Below, piece by piece: positions 1-7,809 of a stretch of 64,000 nucleotides of DNA. Below the pieces are notes generated by a model. It made no database searches. It was given only the letters and a program-made list of their open reading frames with translations, and was not told the origin of the DNA. The translations under genes and the position numbers were made by a program. Every line of letters begins with the position of its first letter. The stretch's first letter is position 1. This stretch comes from Actinomycetales bacterium (GTDB lineage Bacteria; Actinomycetota; Actinomycetes; Actinomycetales; Cellulomonadaceae), in contig JAHLLI010000011.1 in NCBI GenBank assembly GCA_020444245.1, positions 99,658 through 163,657 of the forward strand. The letters are read 5' to 3'.

Positions 1-52
1 CGGCCGTGCCGCGGCCGCTGCGTGTGTCTGAGCCGAGCGGCATCCTGGAGCC

Positions 53-802
53 ATGTGCGGCCGCTACGCCTCGTTCCGGGCGACCCAGGACCTCGCCGAC
101 GCGTTCGGGGTGGACCCGGAGGACGTCGCCGACGACGCCGCGGGCCTGCCGCCGTCCTGGAACCTCGCCCCGACCGACCCGGTGCGGATCGTCGTCGAAC
201 GGCCCGAGCGGCTCGACGACGGCACGCACGGCGATCCGGTCCGCTCGCTGCGGCTGGCCCGCTGGGGGCTCGTGCCGGGTTGGGCCAAGGACCCGTCGAT
301 CGGGTCGCGGCTGATCAACGCGCGGATGGAGACCATCGCCGAGAGACCGGCCTTCCGCAAGGCGCTCGCCACGCGGCGCTGCCTGGTGCCCGCCGAGGGC
401 TGGTTCGAGTGGACCGACCCGCCGCCGGGCTCGCCGCGTGGCACCCGCAAGACGCCGCACTGGATCCACCGCACCGACGGCGGGCTCCTGGCGTTCGCCG
501 GGCTCTACGAGTTCTGGCGTGACCCGGACCTGGCCGACGACGACCCGCACCGCTGGCTCGTCTCGATGACGATCGTCACCGGAGGGGCGCCGGCCGACGA
601 CCCGGTGATCGGGCCGCTGCACGACCGTCAGCCAGTGCTCCTCACCCCGGACGCGTGGGCCGCGTGGCTCGACCCGGCGGTGGACGCGGGTTCCGCGGCG
701 GCACTGCTGGGCGCTGCTCCGCGCGGGCTCACCGCGGTCGTGGTGTCGCCGGCGGTGAGCTCGGTGCGCAACGACGGCCCGGAGCTGATCGAGCCGGCCT
801 GA
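53..802 (+). CDS. SOS response-associated peptidase (HMCES/YedK family)
   Basis: A 249-residue protein of the SRAP family. These proteins form a stable DNA-protein crosslink at abasic sites in single-stranded DNA and so shield them during replication. The start MCGRY places the catalytic cysteine at residue 2, exposed once Met is removed. Other family blocks are visible in order: WGLVPGWAKD (about residue 71), NARMETIAERPAF (about 90), RRCLVPAEGWFEW (about 108), FAGLYEFW (about 149) and a C-terminal PLHDRQPV block holding the conserved His. Length is normal for the family. The ATG is preceded by GGAG and also by CATCCT at 41-46, six bases upstream, which could be a weak leaderless -10. It is a single gene, convergent with the next. 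Confidence 0.95.
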   Translation: MCGRYASFRATQDLADAFGVDPEDVADDAAGLPPSWNLAPTDPVRIVVERPERLDDGTHGDPVRSLRLARWGLVPGWAKDPSIGSRLINARMETIAERPAFRKALATRRCLVPAEGWFEWTDPPPGSPRGTRKTPHWIHRTDGGLLAFAGLYEFWRDPDLADDDPHRWLVSMTIVTGGAPADDPVIGPLHDRQPVLLTPDAWAAWLDPAVDAGSAAALLGAAPRGLTAVVVSPAVSSVRNDGPELIEPA

Positions 803-808
803 GCTGCG

Positions 809-855
809 ACCCGGGCCTCGACGGTGCGTGCCCGCGCGGCCCGTTCAGCCCGGGT
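809..855. terminator. Inverted repeat between convergent genes
   Basis: An 8-bp perfect inverted repeat, ACCCGGGC (809-816) and GCCCGGGT (848-855), separated by 31 GC-rich bases. It lies between the stop codon of the HMCES gene and the stop of the SnoaL-like gene, so it could act as a bidirectional terminator. There is no T-tract, as is usual in high-GC actinobacteria. Inferred from position and symmetry only. Confidence 0.4.
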
Positions 856-1198
856 AGGGCGCCGAGTCGAAGTAGATCTCGAGCGCGTCGATCGCTCCGT
901 CGCGCACCGCGAGCACCTCCGCGACGTCGCTGCGGAACGCCTCGCCTGCCGGCGGCTGCAGGGTGTAGGTGGTCAGCGCGCAGGCCCGGTCACCGTCGAC
1001 CACCAGGTCGCGCAGCTCGACGTCGCGGACCATGGAGAAGAAGCCCGCGGTCGCGGCGAGGTACTCGTCCCGTCCGGCCACGGCGCGGCCGGGCGAGGCG
1101 TGGCTGGTGAAGGTCAGCGTGGGGGCGAGGTGCTCGGACCATGCGCCCCCGGTGCGCAACGCGGTGAAGTAGTCCTCGACGATCGTCCTGGTCGACAT
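845..1198 (-). CDS. SnoaL-like / NTF2-fold polyketide-cyclase-type protein
   Basis: A small protein of about 117 residues (MSTRTIVEDYFTALRTGG...) with the pattern of the SnoaL-like/NTF2 superfamily: an N-terminal helix with YFTAL, then a curved sheet with alternating hydrophobic strands ending in ALEIYFDSAPYPG. Members bind or isomerise small hydrophobic ligands; the substrate here cannot be told. Two adjacent ATGs exist (1201 and 1198). The second is better spaced from the GGGAGG ribosome site, so it is chosen. It lies 53 bases downstream of the ArsR-AHSA1 gene on the same strand and is probably co-transcribed, so it is a likely target or partner of that regulator. Confidence 0.8.
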   Translation of the reverse strand: MSTRTIVEDYFTALRTGGAWSEHLAPTLTFTSHASPGRAVAGRDEYLAATAGFFSMVRDVELRDLVVDGDRACALTTYTLQPPAGEAFRSDVAEVLAVRDGAIDALEIYFDSAPYPG

Positions 1199-1251
1199 CA
1201 TGACCTCCCTGATCGATCGGTGTGGTGGTGGTGCGGCCGAGGTCGGTCGCG

Positions 1252-2040
1252 TCACGGGCGGAGCTCGGCGAGCAGCCGGCCCGGGTCGGCGACCCACGGG
1301 TCGGGGCCGGCGTCGCCCACGGCGGCCACGGCAGCCAGGCGCTCGAGGTAGTGGGCCCAGCCGCGGGAGTGCGAGCCGGCGGCGCGCACTCCCGGCAGCT
1401 CCCGGTGGGTCAGGCGCAGCAGCGTGCCGCCGTCGAGCGGCACGAGCTCGTACGCCACGGCGGTGGTACCGGGCGGCACGGCGCCGCCCTCGCCCACCCA
1501 GCCCCAGGTGTGTGCGAACCGGGTCGGTCGCTCCGCGACGAGGACCTCGCCCTCGACGACCTCCCCGGGCACGACCTCGACGCGGTACACCCCACCGGGG
1601 CGCGGGTCGATCCGCGCGTCGACGCCCATCCAGCCGGTGGCCGCCTCGGGGTCGGTGAGCATCGCCCAGACCCGCTCGGGGCCGGCCGGCAGGTAGACGT
1701 CGCGTTGGACGCAGACCCGCTCCACATCGTCGGCGGCGGGCCGGGCGGCCTCGGAGCCGACGGCCCTGACGAGCCGCCCGAGCCGGTCGTCCCAGAAGCC
1801 CTCGAGCAGGAGTGCGGCGCCCGCGAACCCCGCGCGGCGAGCCCGGTAGAGCCGCCGCGTCCCGTCGCGCCGCAGCTCGAGCAGGCCCGCCTCGACCAGC
1901 ACGGCCAGGTGCTGGGAGACGGCCGGCCGGGTGAGCGTGAAGTGCTCGGCGATCCCCCCCGCGGTCAGCTCACCGTCGGCGACGAGCTCGAGGATCCGGC
2001 GTCGGTGCGGGTCTGCGAGGGCCTTGAGTGCGGCATCCAC
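1252..2040 (-). CDS. ArsR-family regulator fused to an AHSA1/SRPBCC domain
   Basis: A 262-residue fusion. Residues 1-85 are a winged-helix ArsR repressor domain with the typical start DAALKALADPHRRRILELV and recognition region TLTRPAVSQHLAVLVEAGL. No cysteine metal site is seen in it. After a short linker, about residues 110-262 form an AHSA1/START-like (SRPBCC) domain, beginning VCVQRDVYLPAGPERVWAML, a fold that binds hydrophobic ligands. ArsR and AHSA1 proteins are commonly encoded side by side; here they are one chain, so the START-like domain may be the ligand sensor for the DNA-binding half. The GTG start is six bases from a TAACAT -10 element, implying a leaderless transcript. It heads an apparent operon with the SnoaL-like gene. 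Confidence 0.88.
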   Translation of the reverse strand: MDAALKALADPHRRRILELVADGELTAGGIAEHFTLTRPAVSQHLAVLVEAGLLELRRDGTRRLYRARRAGFAGAALLLEGFWDDRLGRLVRAVGSEAARPAADDVERVCVQRDVYLPAGPERVWAMLTDPEAATGWMGVDARIDPRPGGVYRVEVVPGEVVEGEVLVAERPTRFAHTWGWVGEGGAVPPGTTAVAYELVPLDGGTLLRLTHRELPGVRAAGSHSRGWAHYLERLAAVAAVGDAGPDPWVADPGRLLAELRP

Positions 2041-2046
2041 GCGGCT

Positions 2047-2075
2047 ATGTTAGCCCCGCCTTACGTAAGTCGTCA
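2047..2075 (-). promoter_or_regulatory. Leaderless promoter and likely ArsR autoregulatory operator
   Basis: On the minus strand a TAACAT -10 (plus-strand ATGTTA, 2047-2052) sits six bases before the GTG of the ArsR-AHSA1 gene. Upstream of it is a perfect 10-bp palindrome, CTTACGTAAG (2060-2069), lying between the -10 and a -35-like TGACGA (2070-2075). A palindrome in the promoter spacer is the classic place for an ArsR autorepressor site. Sequence is seen directly; function is inferred. Confidence 0.55.
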
Positions 2076-3092
2076 CTAACCTTCTTGAGACTCGGCGATC
2101 AGCAGGTACGGCCGCAACGGGCCGATCCCGGCGACGTCTCGCACCTCCAGGGCGTCCAGCAGGAAGCCGGGCAGGCAGCCTGCGGTCGCCTCGTCGACCA
2201 GCACCCGGCCCGGGCCCGCCTCGTCGCACAGCCGCGACGCGAGGGCGACGGCCGGTCCGAAGATGTCGCCGAACCGGGAGAGCACCCGACCCCAGACCAG
2301 GCCGACCCGGAGCGGGGCATCGCTGTCCGGGCCCAGGGCCTCGGCCAGCCCGAGCGCGACGCGGGCGCCGGTCGCGGCGTCGTCGGCGACGAACAGCAGA
2401 GCGTCGCCGATGGTCTTGACCACCCGGCCGCCGTGCGCGGTGACGACGTCGCGCGCCTGGGCCTCGAAGCCCTGGACGTAGTCGGCCAGGGCCTCGGCCC
2501 CGAGCTCGGCCGTGCGGGTGGTGAACCCCACCACGTCGGCCAGCCCGACGGCCCTGGCCAGTGGCAGCTCGTCGGAGACCTCGTCGGCGCCCCGTGCGGC
2601 GAGCACGCTCGCCCGGCCGGCGGCCGCGGCCAGGTGCCGCCGCCAGGCGTGCACCAGTCCCTGGGCAAGGAGGTCGTCGATGAGCAGCAGGCGCTCCAGG
2701 AGCAGACCCCGCGCGTCTGCGTCGCGAAGCCCGTACTTGGTAGCCAGGTGCTCCACGATCGTCTCGGTCTGCCAGCTGACCAGACGCTCCATCGTGTGGC
2801 CCATGGCGCGCACCAGCGAGACGCCGGCGGTCGGCGACAGGCCGTACTCATGGCTCGCCCCGATGAAGCCGCTGACCACCGCCACGTCGGCGGTGGTGAA
2901 GGCCTTCCCGTCCGGGTCGGGCAGGCGCAGCCCGAGGGCGTTCCAGAAGGTGGCGAGCTCGGCAGGCTCGACGCCGGCCAGGCGCGCGACGTCCGCCGCG
3001 GTCAGCTCCCGCGGGCCGCCGAGCACCGCGTCCTCGAGCCGCGCGAGAGCCAGGTCCAGGTCCTCGGGTGGCCGGCCCGCAGCCTCCACCAT
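2076..3092 (-). CDS. Class III adenylate/guanylate cyclase with N-terminal regulatory domain
   Basis: A 338-residue soluble cyclase. Residues about 1-165 are all-helical and resemble the regulatory domain of the mycobacterial Rv1264-type acid-sensing adenylate cyclases. The C-terminal half is a class III catalytic domain: the first metal Asp lies in LADVVGFTTRT, the purine-selecting Lys and second metal Asp in VVKTIGDALLF, and the transition-state Arg in ALASRL. The Asn usually found in the GP.VN.A.R motif is replaced by Ala (GPAVALASRL), which may lower or change activity. No membrane segment. The ATG at 3092 is preferred over an upstream TTG because a TAGCCT hexamer lies six bases upstream. 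It is monocistronic. Cyclase identity is firm; substrate (ATP or GTP) is inferred. Confidence 0.9.
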   Translation of the reverse strand: MVEAAGRPPEDLDLALARLEDAVLGGPRELTAADVARLAGVEPAELATFWNALGLRLPDPDGKAFTTADVAVVSGFIGASHEYGLSPTAGVSLVRAMGHTMERLVSWQTETIVEHLATKYGLRDADARGLLLERLLLIDDLLAQGLVHAWRRHLAAAAGRASVLAARGADEVSDELPLARAVGLADVVGFTTRTAELGAEALADYVQGFEAQARDVVTAHGGRVVKTIGDALLFVADDAATGARVALGLAEALGPDSDAPLRVGLVWGRVLSRFGDIFGPAVALASRLCDEAGPGRVLVDEATAGCLPGFLLDALEVRDVAGIGPLRPYLLIAESQEG

Positions 3093-3098
3093 CAAGCC

Positions 3099-3104
3099 AG
3101 GCTA
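3099..3104 (-). promoter_or_regulatory. Leaderless -10 for the cyclase gene
   Basis: TAGCCT on the minus strand, six bases before the ATG. It fits the actinobacterial TANNNT -10 and would put transcription start at or next to the start codon. Confidence 0.55.
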
Positions 3105-3121
3105 ACCCCGCGCGGGTCCGG

Positions 3122-3188
3122 GCGGGAGGACACTGCGCGGGCGCCTCGCGGCCGAGCGGGAGGACACTGCGCGGGCGCCTCGCGGCCG
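3122..3188. repeat. 33-bp tandem duplication in intergenic DNA
   Basis: A 33-bp unit at 3122-3154 is repeated exactly at 3156-3188 with one base between copies (period 34). It lies between the cyclase start and the end of birA. Each unit carries GCGCCTCGCGGCC. It could be a replication-slippage duplication or a pair of protein-binding sites upstream of the cyclase promoter; nothing in the sequence decides between these. Confidence 0.85.
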
Positions 3189-3214
3189 CGCGGACGGGCA
3201 CCCGGGCCGGTCGG

Positions 3215-4045
3215 TCAGCGGTGCCGCAGCCGCACGTCACCCGCCCGCACGGCGGTCGTGCTGCCGCCGGCCCGGACCAGCAACGAGCCGTCCTCGGCGA
3301 CGCCGGTCGCGAGCCCCTCGATCGTCCGCCCGCCCGGGAGATCGATCAGCACCTCGTGGCCGAGCGTGACCGACATCGCCGCCCACTCCTCGGCCAGCCC
3401 GGCGGCCGTCGCGTCCCCACCGGCCGCGCGCCAGGCCGCGTCGGCCTCGAGCCAGCGGGCGAGCAGCGCGACGAGCACGTCCTGGCGGGCCGCCTCGAAC
3501 CCGGCCATGGCGAGCGACGTCGCGGTCGGCACCGGCAGCTCTCCTGCAGTCTGCGCGACGTTCAGTCCCACGCCCAGCACCACCACGGGGTCGCCCGGCC
3601 CGGGGCGCAGATCCGCGAGGACACCGGCGACCTTGCGGTAGGGGCCCCAGCCGGGCACCTCGGTCGCGGCGGGCAGCAGCACGTCGTTGGGCCACTTGAG
3701 CATCGCCTGCGCCCCGAGGTCCCGCAGCGCCCGCGCCGCGGCCAGACCGCCGAGCAGCGGCACCCAGCCCAGGTGGCGCCGGTCCACCGCCGGGCGCAGC
3801 AGCACCGACACGGTCACCGCCACGCCGCGCGGTGTGGTCCAGGTGCGCCCGGCCCGCCCGCGTCCGGCCTGCTGGTGATCGGCGACCAGCACGGAGCGGT
3901 CGGGCCACGCCCCGGGATCGGCCGTCGCCGCCTCGAGCAGCGCCGTGGAGGTCGAGGGGACCGCGTCCACCACCTCGACGCGGCCGAGCGGCAGGACCGT
4001 CAGCGCCGCACGCACAGCCTCCGGGTCGAGGGGGGTTCGGTCCAC
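3215..4045 (-). CDS. birA: Biotin--[acetyl-CoA-carboxylase] ligase
   Basis: A 276-residue monofunctional biotin protein ligase that attaches biotin to the lysine of BCCP domains through biotinyl-AMP. The signature block [14 protein letters not shown] (about residue 85), KWPNDVLL (about 122), and the conserved VVLGVGLNV with a C-terminal SH3-like domain are all present. There is no N-terminal helix-turn-helix, so unlike E. coli BirA it should not be a repressor. GTG 4045 is chosen because the family begins near here and a TACGGT -10 lies six bases upstream; a longer open frame would run into the divergent accD promoter. It is divergent from accD, encoding a subunit of the complex whose AccA subunit it would biotinylate. 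Confidence 0.95.
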   Translation of the reverse strand: MDRTPLDPEAVRAALTVLPLGRVEVVDAVPSTSTALLEAATADPGAWPDRSVLVADHQQAGRGRAGRTWTTPRGVAVTVSVLLRPAVDRRHLGWVPLLGGLAAARALRDLGAQAMLKWPNDVLLPAATEVPGWGPYRKVAGVLADLRPGPGDPVVVLGVGLNVAQTAGELPVPTATSLAMAGFEAARQDVLVALLARWLEADAAWRAAGGDATAAGLAEEWAAMSVTLGHEVLIDLPGGRTIEGLATGVAEDGSLLVRAGGSTTAVRAGDVRLRHR

Positions 4046-4051
4046 GGGGCC

Positions 4052-4057
4052 ACCGTA
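4052..4057 (-). promoter_or_regulatory. Leaderless -10 for birA
   Basis: TACGGT on the minus strand, six bases before the GTG start. This supports the shorter BirA reading frame. Confidence 0.5.
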
Positions 4058-4082
4058 GCGAGGGTCACCGTCGAGCACGCCG

Positions 4083-4100
4083 TTGTGCGATCCGGCACAA
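4083..4100. promoter_or_regulatory. Inverted repeat in the birA-accD divergent promoter region
   Basis: Perfect 6-bp arms TTGTGC (4083-4088) and GCACAA (4095-4100) around a 6-base spacer. It lies between the two divergent promoters, about 55 bases upstream of the accD -10, so it is a candidate operator for a shared regulator. The regulator is unknown; the BirA here lacks a DNA-binding domain. Confidence 0.45.
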
Positions 4101-4154
4101 CCGAACCGGACGACACGGTCGACTCTCACACAGAGCATGTGGGGTTCCGACAAC

Positions 4155-4160
4155 TACTCT
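4155..4160 (+). promoter_or_regulatory. Leaderless -10 for accD
   Basis: TACTCT followed by seven bases and the GTG start codon. No ribosome-binding site is seen before the GTG, in keeping with a leaderless mRNA. Confidence 0.55.
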
Positions 4161-4167
4161 GCTGCGA

Positions 4168-5796
4168 GTGACCGACCCGCAGATCGTCGACGCCCCGGCC
4201 CCGCCGGCCGCTGAAGCCCCCACCACCGCGGGCCGCCTGGCCGACCTCGAGGAGCGCACCGCGCGGCTGGCCACCGCCGAGGAGGTCGCCGCGGCCAAGC
4301 AGCACCCGCGCGGCAAGAAGACCGCCCGCGAGCGCATCGACACCTTGCTCGACGAGGGCAGCTTCACCGAGCTCGACGCGCTGGCCGAGCACCGCTCGAC
4401 CAACTTCGGCCTGGGTGCCAAGCGGGTGCCCGGCGACGGCGTGGTCTGCGGGCACGGCACGGTCGACGGCCGCCCGGTCGCGGTCTACAGCCAGGACTTC
4501 ACGGTGTTCGGCGGGTCGCTGGGTGAGGTGCACGGGCAGAAGATCACCAAGGTGATGGACCTGGCGCTGCGCACCGGCATGCCGGTGGTCGGGATCCTGG
4601 ACGGCGGCGGCGCGCGGATCCAGGAGGGCGTCGCGGCGCTGACCCAGTTCGCCGAGATCTTCCGGCGCAACGTCGCGGCGTCCGGCGTCGTCCCGCAGAT
4701 CTCGCTGATCCTCGGGCCGAGCGCGGGCGGCGCGGTCTACTCCCCCGCCCTGACGGACTTCGTCGTGATGGCCGACGGCACGTCGCACATGTTCATCACG
4801 GGCCCTGACGTGATCCGCGCGGTGACGGGCGAGGACGTCGGCTTCGAGGAGCTCGGCGGTGGCCAGACCCACAACTCCCGCTCGGGCGTGGCGCACTACC
4901 TGGGCGCGGACGAGGACGATGCGATCGACTACGTGCGGACCCTGCTGGGCTACCTGCCGAGCAACAACCTCGCCGATCCGCCGGTGTGGCCCGAGGACGT
5001 CGAGCGGCCCGAGGCCCTGGAGATCTCCGAGGCGGACCTCGAGCTGGACACCCTGGTGCCCGACTCGGACAACCAGCCCTACGACATGCGCACCGTCGTG
5101 GAGCACGTGCTGGACCACGGCGAGCTGCTCGAGGTGCAGCCGCTGTACGCGCAGAACGTGCTGATCGGGTTCGGGCACGTCGAGGGCCACGCGGTGGGCG
5201 TGGTCGCCAACCAGCCGCTGCACATGGCCGGCACGCTGGACATCAACGCCGCCGAGAAGGCCGCCAGGTTCGTGCGGACCTGCGACGCCTTCGGCCTCCC
5301 GGTCCTGACGTTCGTCGACGTGCCGGGCTTCCTGCCGGGCACCGACCAGGAGTGGAACGGGATCATCCGGCGCGGCGCCAAGCTGATCTTCGCCTACGCC
5401 GAGGCGACGGTGCCGCTGGTCACGGTCATCACGCGCAAGGCCTACGGCGGGGCCTACATCGTGATGGGGTCCAAGCAGCTGGGCGCGGACGTCAACCTCG
5501 CCTGGCCCACCGCGCAGATCGCGGTGATGGGCGCCGCGGGTGCGGTGAACATCCTGCAGCGCGGCACGCTGAAGAAGGTGGCCGACGAGGGCGGCGATGT
5601 GGAGGCCGAGCGCGCCCGGCTGGTCGCCGGCTACACCGAGGCGCTGGTCAACCCGTACGTCGCCGCGCAGCGCGGTGACGTCGACGCGGTCATCGCGCCG
5701 TCGCACACCCGCACCCAGGTGCTGCGCGCACTGCGCACGCTGCGCACCAAGCGCGCCGCGCTGCCGGCCAAGAAGCACGGGAACATCCCGCTATGA
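4168..5796 (+). CDS. accD: Acyl-CoA carboxylase beta (carboxyltransferase) subunit
   Basis: A 542-residue carboxyltransferase of the AccD5/PccB type. It moves the carboxyl group from biotin to acetyl- or propionyl-CoA, giving malonyl- or methylmalonyl-CoA. Visible hallmarks are the N-terminal [16 protein letters not shown] block, the glycine-rich oxyanion region [33 protein letters not shown], and in the second crotonase-like half [20 protein letters not shown] and [14 protein letters not shown]. Length fits the family. The start is GTG, leaderless. The next gene, accE, overlaps by four bases, and birA is divergent; accA is encoded about 6 kb downstream. Acyl-CoA preference cannot be settled by eye. 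Confidence 0.96.
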   Translation: MTDPQIVDAPAPPAAEAPTTAGRLADLEERTARLATAEEVAAAKQHPRGKKTARERIDTLLDEGSFTELDALAEHRSTNFGLGAKRVPGDGVVCGHGTVDGRPVAVYSQDFTVFGGSLGEVHGQKITKVMDLALRTGMPVVGILDGGGARIQEGVAALTQFAEIFRRNVAASGVVPQISLILGPSAGGAVYSPALTDFVVMADGTSHMFITGPDVIRAVTGEDVGFEELGGGQTHNSRSGVAHYLGADEDDAIDYVRTLLGYLPSNNLADPPVWPEDVERPEALEISEADLELDTLVPDSDNQPYDMRTVVEHVLDHGELLEVQPLYAQNVLIGFGHVEGHAVGVVANQPLHMAGTLDINAAEKAARFVRTCDAFGLPVLTFVDVPGFLPGTDQEWNGIIRRGAKLIFAYAEATVPLVTVITRKAYGGAYIVMGSKQLGADVNLAWPTAQIAVMGAAGAVNILQRGTLKKVADEGGDVEAERARLVAGYTEALVNPYVAAQRGDVDAVIAPSHTRTQVLRALRTLRTKRAALPAKKHGNIPL

Positions 5797-6029
5797 CCCC
5801 CGACGTGCGCGTGGTGCGCGGAGACCCGGACGAGCTGGAGCTCGCCGCCCTGGTCGCAGGCCTGGCCGCCGGGGCGTCGGCCGGTGCCGCGGTCGCGGCG
5901 GTCGCCGACCTGGACGAGGTGGCGACGGCAGCGCGGCGACGCTGGCGCGACGCCGTCCACCGCCTGGGTGCGCCCCTGGAGGGCGGCGCTGAGCGGACCG
6001 GCGACGACTGGCGCTGGAGCCTGCGCTAG
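5793..6029 (+). CDS. accE: Acyl-CoA carboxylase epsilon subunit
   Basis: A 78-residue protein whose ATG overlaps the accD stop (ATGA). It has the actinobacterial epsilon-subunit pattern: an N-terminal [19 protein letters not shown] segment followed by a C-terminal tryptophan-containing tail (DDWRWSLR). Such subunits stabilise the alpha-beta complex and raise activity. Small, divergent in sequence, and recognised mainly by position and the PDELELAAL motif. Confidence 0.9.
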   Translation: MTPDVRVVRGDPDELELAALVAGLAAGASAGAAVAAVADLDEVATAARRRWRDAVHRLGAPLEGGAERTGDDWRWSLR

Positions 6030-6086
6030 CCGGCCGCGGCCCGCGGGACCGCGGAATTCGGTGACCGGCCGGGGCGTCGGTCGTTC

Positions 6087-6092
6087 TAGGGT
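6087..6092 (+). promoter_or_regulatory. Leaderless -10 for the DUF885 gene
   Basis: TAGGGT followed by six bases and ATG. This suggests the DUF885 gene has its own transcript apart from accDE. Confidence 0.55.
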
Positions 6093-6098
6093 CGGACC

Positions 6099-7808
6099 AT
6101 GACCGACACCTCCCGTCCCACGAGGACTGCGTCCGCCATCGACGCGATCGCCGACGCCTACGTCCAGACCACTGCCCGCCTGAACCCGCTCGCCGCGACC
6201 GCGATGGGCCTGGCCGGGTACGACCATCTGATGACCGACTTCTCGCCGGCCGGGCACGAGGCGCTGGCGCAGGCCGCCCGCGAGGTGCTGGCCGCGCTCG
6301 AGAACGCCGAGCCGGTGGACGACGTGGACCGGGTCACGGTGGCCGCGATGCGTGAGCGGATCGGGCTCGAGCTCGAGCTGCACGCGGCCGACGAGTTCCT
6401 CGGCCAGCTCAACAACATCGCGTCGCCGGTCCAGGAGCTGCGCGACATCTTCGACCTCATGCCCACCGACACCCCCGAGCAGTGGGCCAACATCGCAGCC
6501 CGCCTCGAGGCGCTGCCCACCGCGATCGCCGGCGTGGTCGAGTCGTTGCGGCTGGCAGCCTCGCGCGGGCGGGTCGCGGCCCGCCGTCAGGTCGACGAGT
6601 GCGTCCGGCAGGCCACCGAGCTGGCCGGACCCGAGTCCTTCTTCACCACCTACGTCCGGGGCGAGACGGTCGACGCTGCGCTGGCCGCTGCGGACGACGC
6701 CGCCGAGCTGGGCTCCCGCCTGGAGGGCGGCGCGGCGGCTGCGCGCGCCGCGTACGGCGACCTCGCCACCTTCCTGCGCGACGAGCTCGCGCCGCTCGCG
6801 CCGGAGCAGGACGCGTTCGGCCGGGAGCGCTACCAGCTGTGGTCCCGGTACTTCCTGGGCGCGACGGTCGACCTCGAGGAGACCTACGAGTGGGGCCTGG
6901 CCGAGCTCGACCGCGTCGTCGCCGAGCAGGAGGACGTCGCCGCCCAGATCGCGGGCGAGGGTGCGACCGTCGAGCAGGCCGTCGCGGTGCTGGACGAGGA
7001 CCCGGCCCGCAAGCTCGAGGGCACGCAGGCGCTGCGGGCCTGGATGCAGGAGACCGCGGACGGCGCGATCACCGCCCTGGACGGCGTGCACTTCGACATC
7101 CCGGAGCCGCTGCACACCCTGGAGTGCATGATCGCTCCGACCCAGACGGGCGGGATCTACTACACGGGCCCGTCCGACGACTTCACCCGTCCGGGTCGGA
7201 TGTGGTGGTCCGTGCCGCCGGGCGTGACCACGTTCAACACCTGGCGGGAGAAGACGACCGTCTACCACGAGGGCGTGCCGGGCCATCACCTCCAGGTCGC
7301 CCAGGCCGTGTACGAGCGGGAGACGCTCAACTCGTGGCGCCGGCTGGCGTGCTGGGTCAGCGGGCACGGCGAGGGCTGGGCGCTGTACGCCGAGCGGCTG
7401 ATGGCCGACCTCGGATTCCTGGACGACCCGGGCGACCGGCTCGGGATGCTCGACGGGCAGCGGATGCGCGCGGCGCGCGTGGTGTTCGACATCGGCGTGC
7501 ACCTCGGGTTGCCCTGCCCGGAGCGCTGGGGCGGCGGGGTGTGGGACGCCGACAAGGCGTTCGAGTTCCTCAAGGCCAACGTCAACATGCCCGAGGGCTT
7601 CGTGCGGTTCGAGTGGAACCGCTACCTGGGCTGGGCGGGGCAGGCGCCGTCGTACAAGATCGGCCAGCGGCTGTGGGAGGGCGCCCGGGACGACGCGCTC
7701 GCGGCGCTCAAGGCCCAGGGCGCGGAGCCGGACCTCAAGGAGTTCCACGCCCGCGCGCTGGCCCTGGGCTCTGTGGGTCTGGACGTGCTTCGCGAGGCCC
7801 TGGCCTGA
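6099..7808 (+). CDS. DUF885 family protein, putative metallocarboxypeptidase-like
   Basis: A 569-residue cytoplasmic protein (no signal peptide) of the DUF885 family. Its centre holds a HEGVPGHHLQ motif at about residue 390, an HExxxxH-like metal site, followed downstream by the conserved ISGHGEGWALYAERL-like block (here VSGHGEGWALYAERL) that supplies a further Glu. These are the signatures that link DUF885 to zinc-dependent peptidases, but the substrate is not known. The C-terminal block YKIGQRLWEGAR is also typical. The gene has its own -10 and is two bases from the Maf-GNAT gene, so the two are likely co-transcribed. It sits inside the acc cluster without an obvious link to it. Confidence 0.88.
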   Translation: MTDTSRPTRTASAIDAIADAYVQTTARLNPLAATAMGLAGYDHLMTDFSPAGHEALAQAAREVLAALENAEPVDDVDRVTVAAMRERIGLELELHAADEFLGQLNNIASPVQELRDIFDLMPTDTPEQWANIAARLEALPTAIAGVVESLRLAASRGRVAARRQVDECVRQATELAGPESFFTTYVRGETVDAALAAADDAAELGSRLEGGAAAARAAYGDLATFLRDELAPLAPEQDAFGRERYQLWSRYFLGATVDLEETYEWGLAELDRVVAEQEDVAAQIAGEGATVEQAVAVLDEDPARKLEGTQALRAWMQETADGAITALDGVHFDIPEPLHTLECMIAPTQTGGIYYTGPSDDFTRPGRMWWSVPPGVTTFNTWREKTTVYHEGVPGHHLQVAQAVYERETLNSWRRLACWVSGHGEGWALYAERLMADLGFLDDPGDRLGMLDGQRMRAARVVFDIGVHLGLPCPERWGGGVWDADKAFEFLKANVNMPEGFVRFEWNRYLGWAGQAPSYKIGQRLWEGARDDALAALKAQGAEPDLKEFHARALALGSVGLDVLREALA

Positions 7809-7809
7809 G

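Noticed and set aside
3122..3188. Tandem repeat as an attachment site or CRISPR remnant
   Set aside because: Only two copies, no neighbouring integrase or cas genes.
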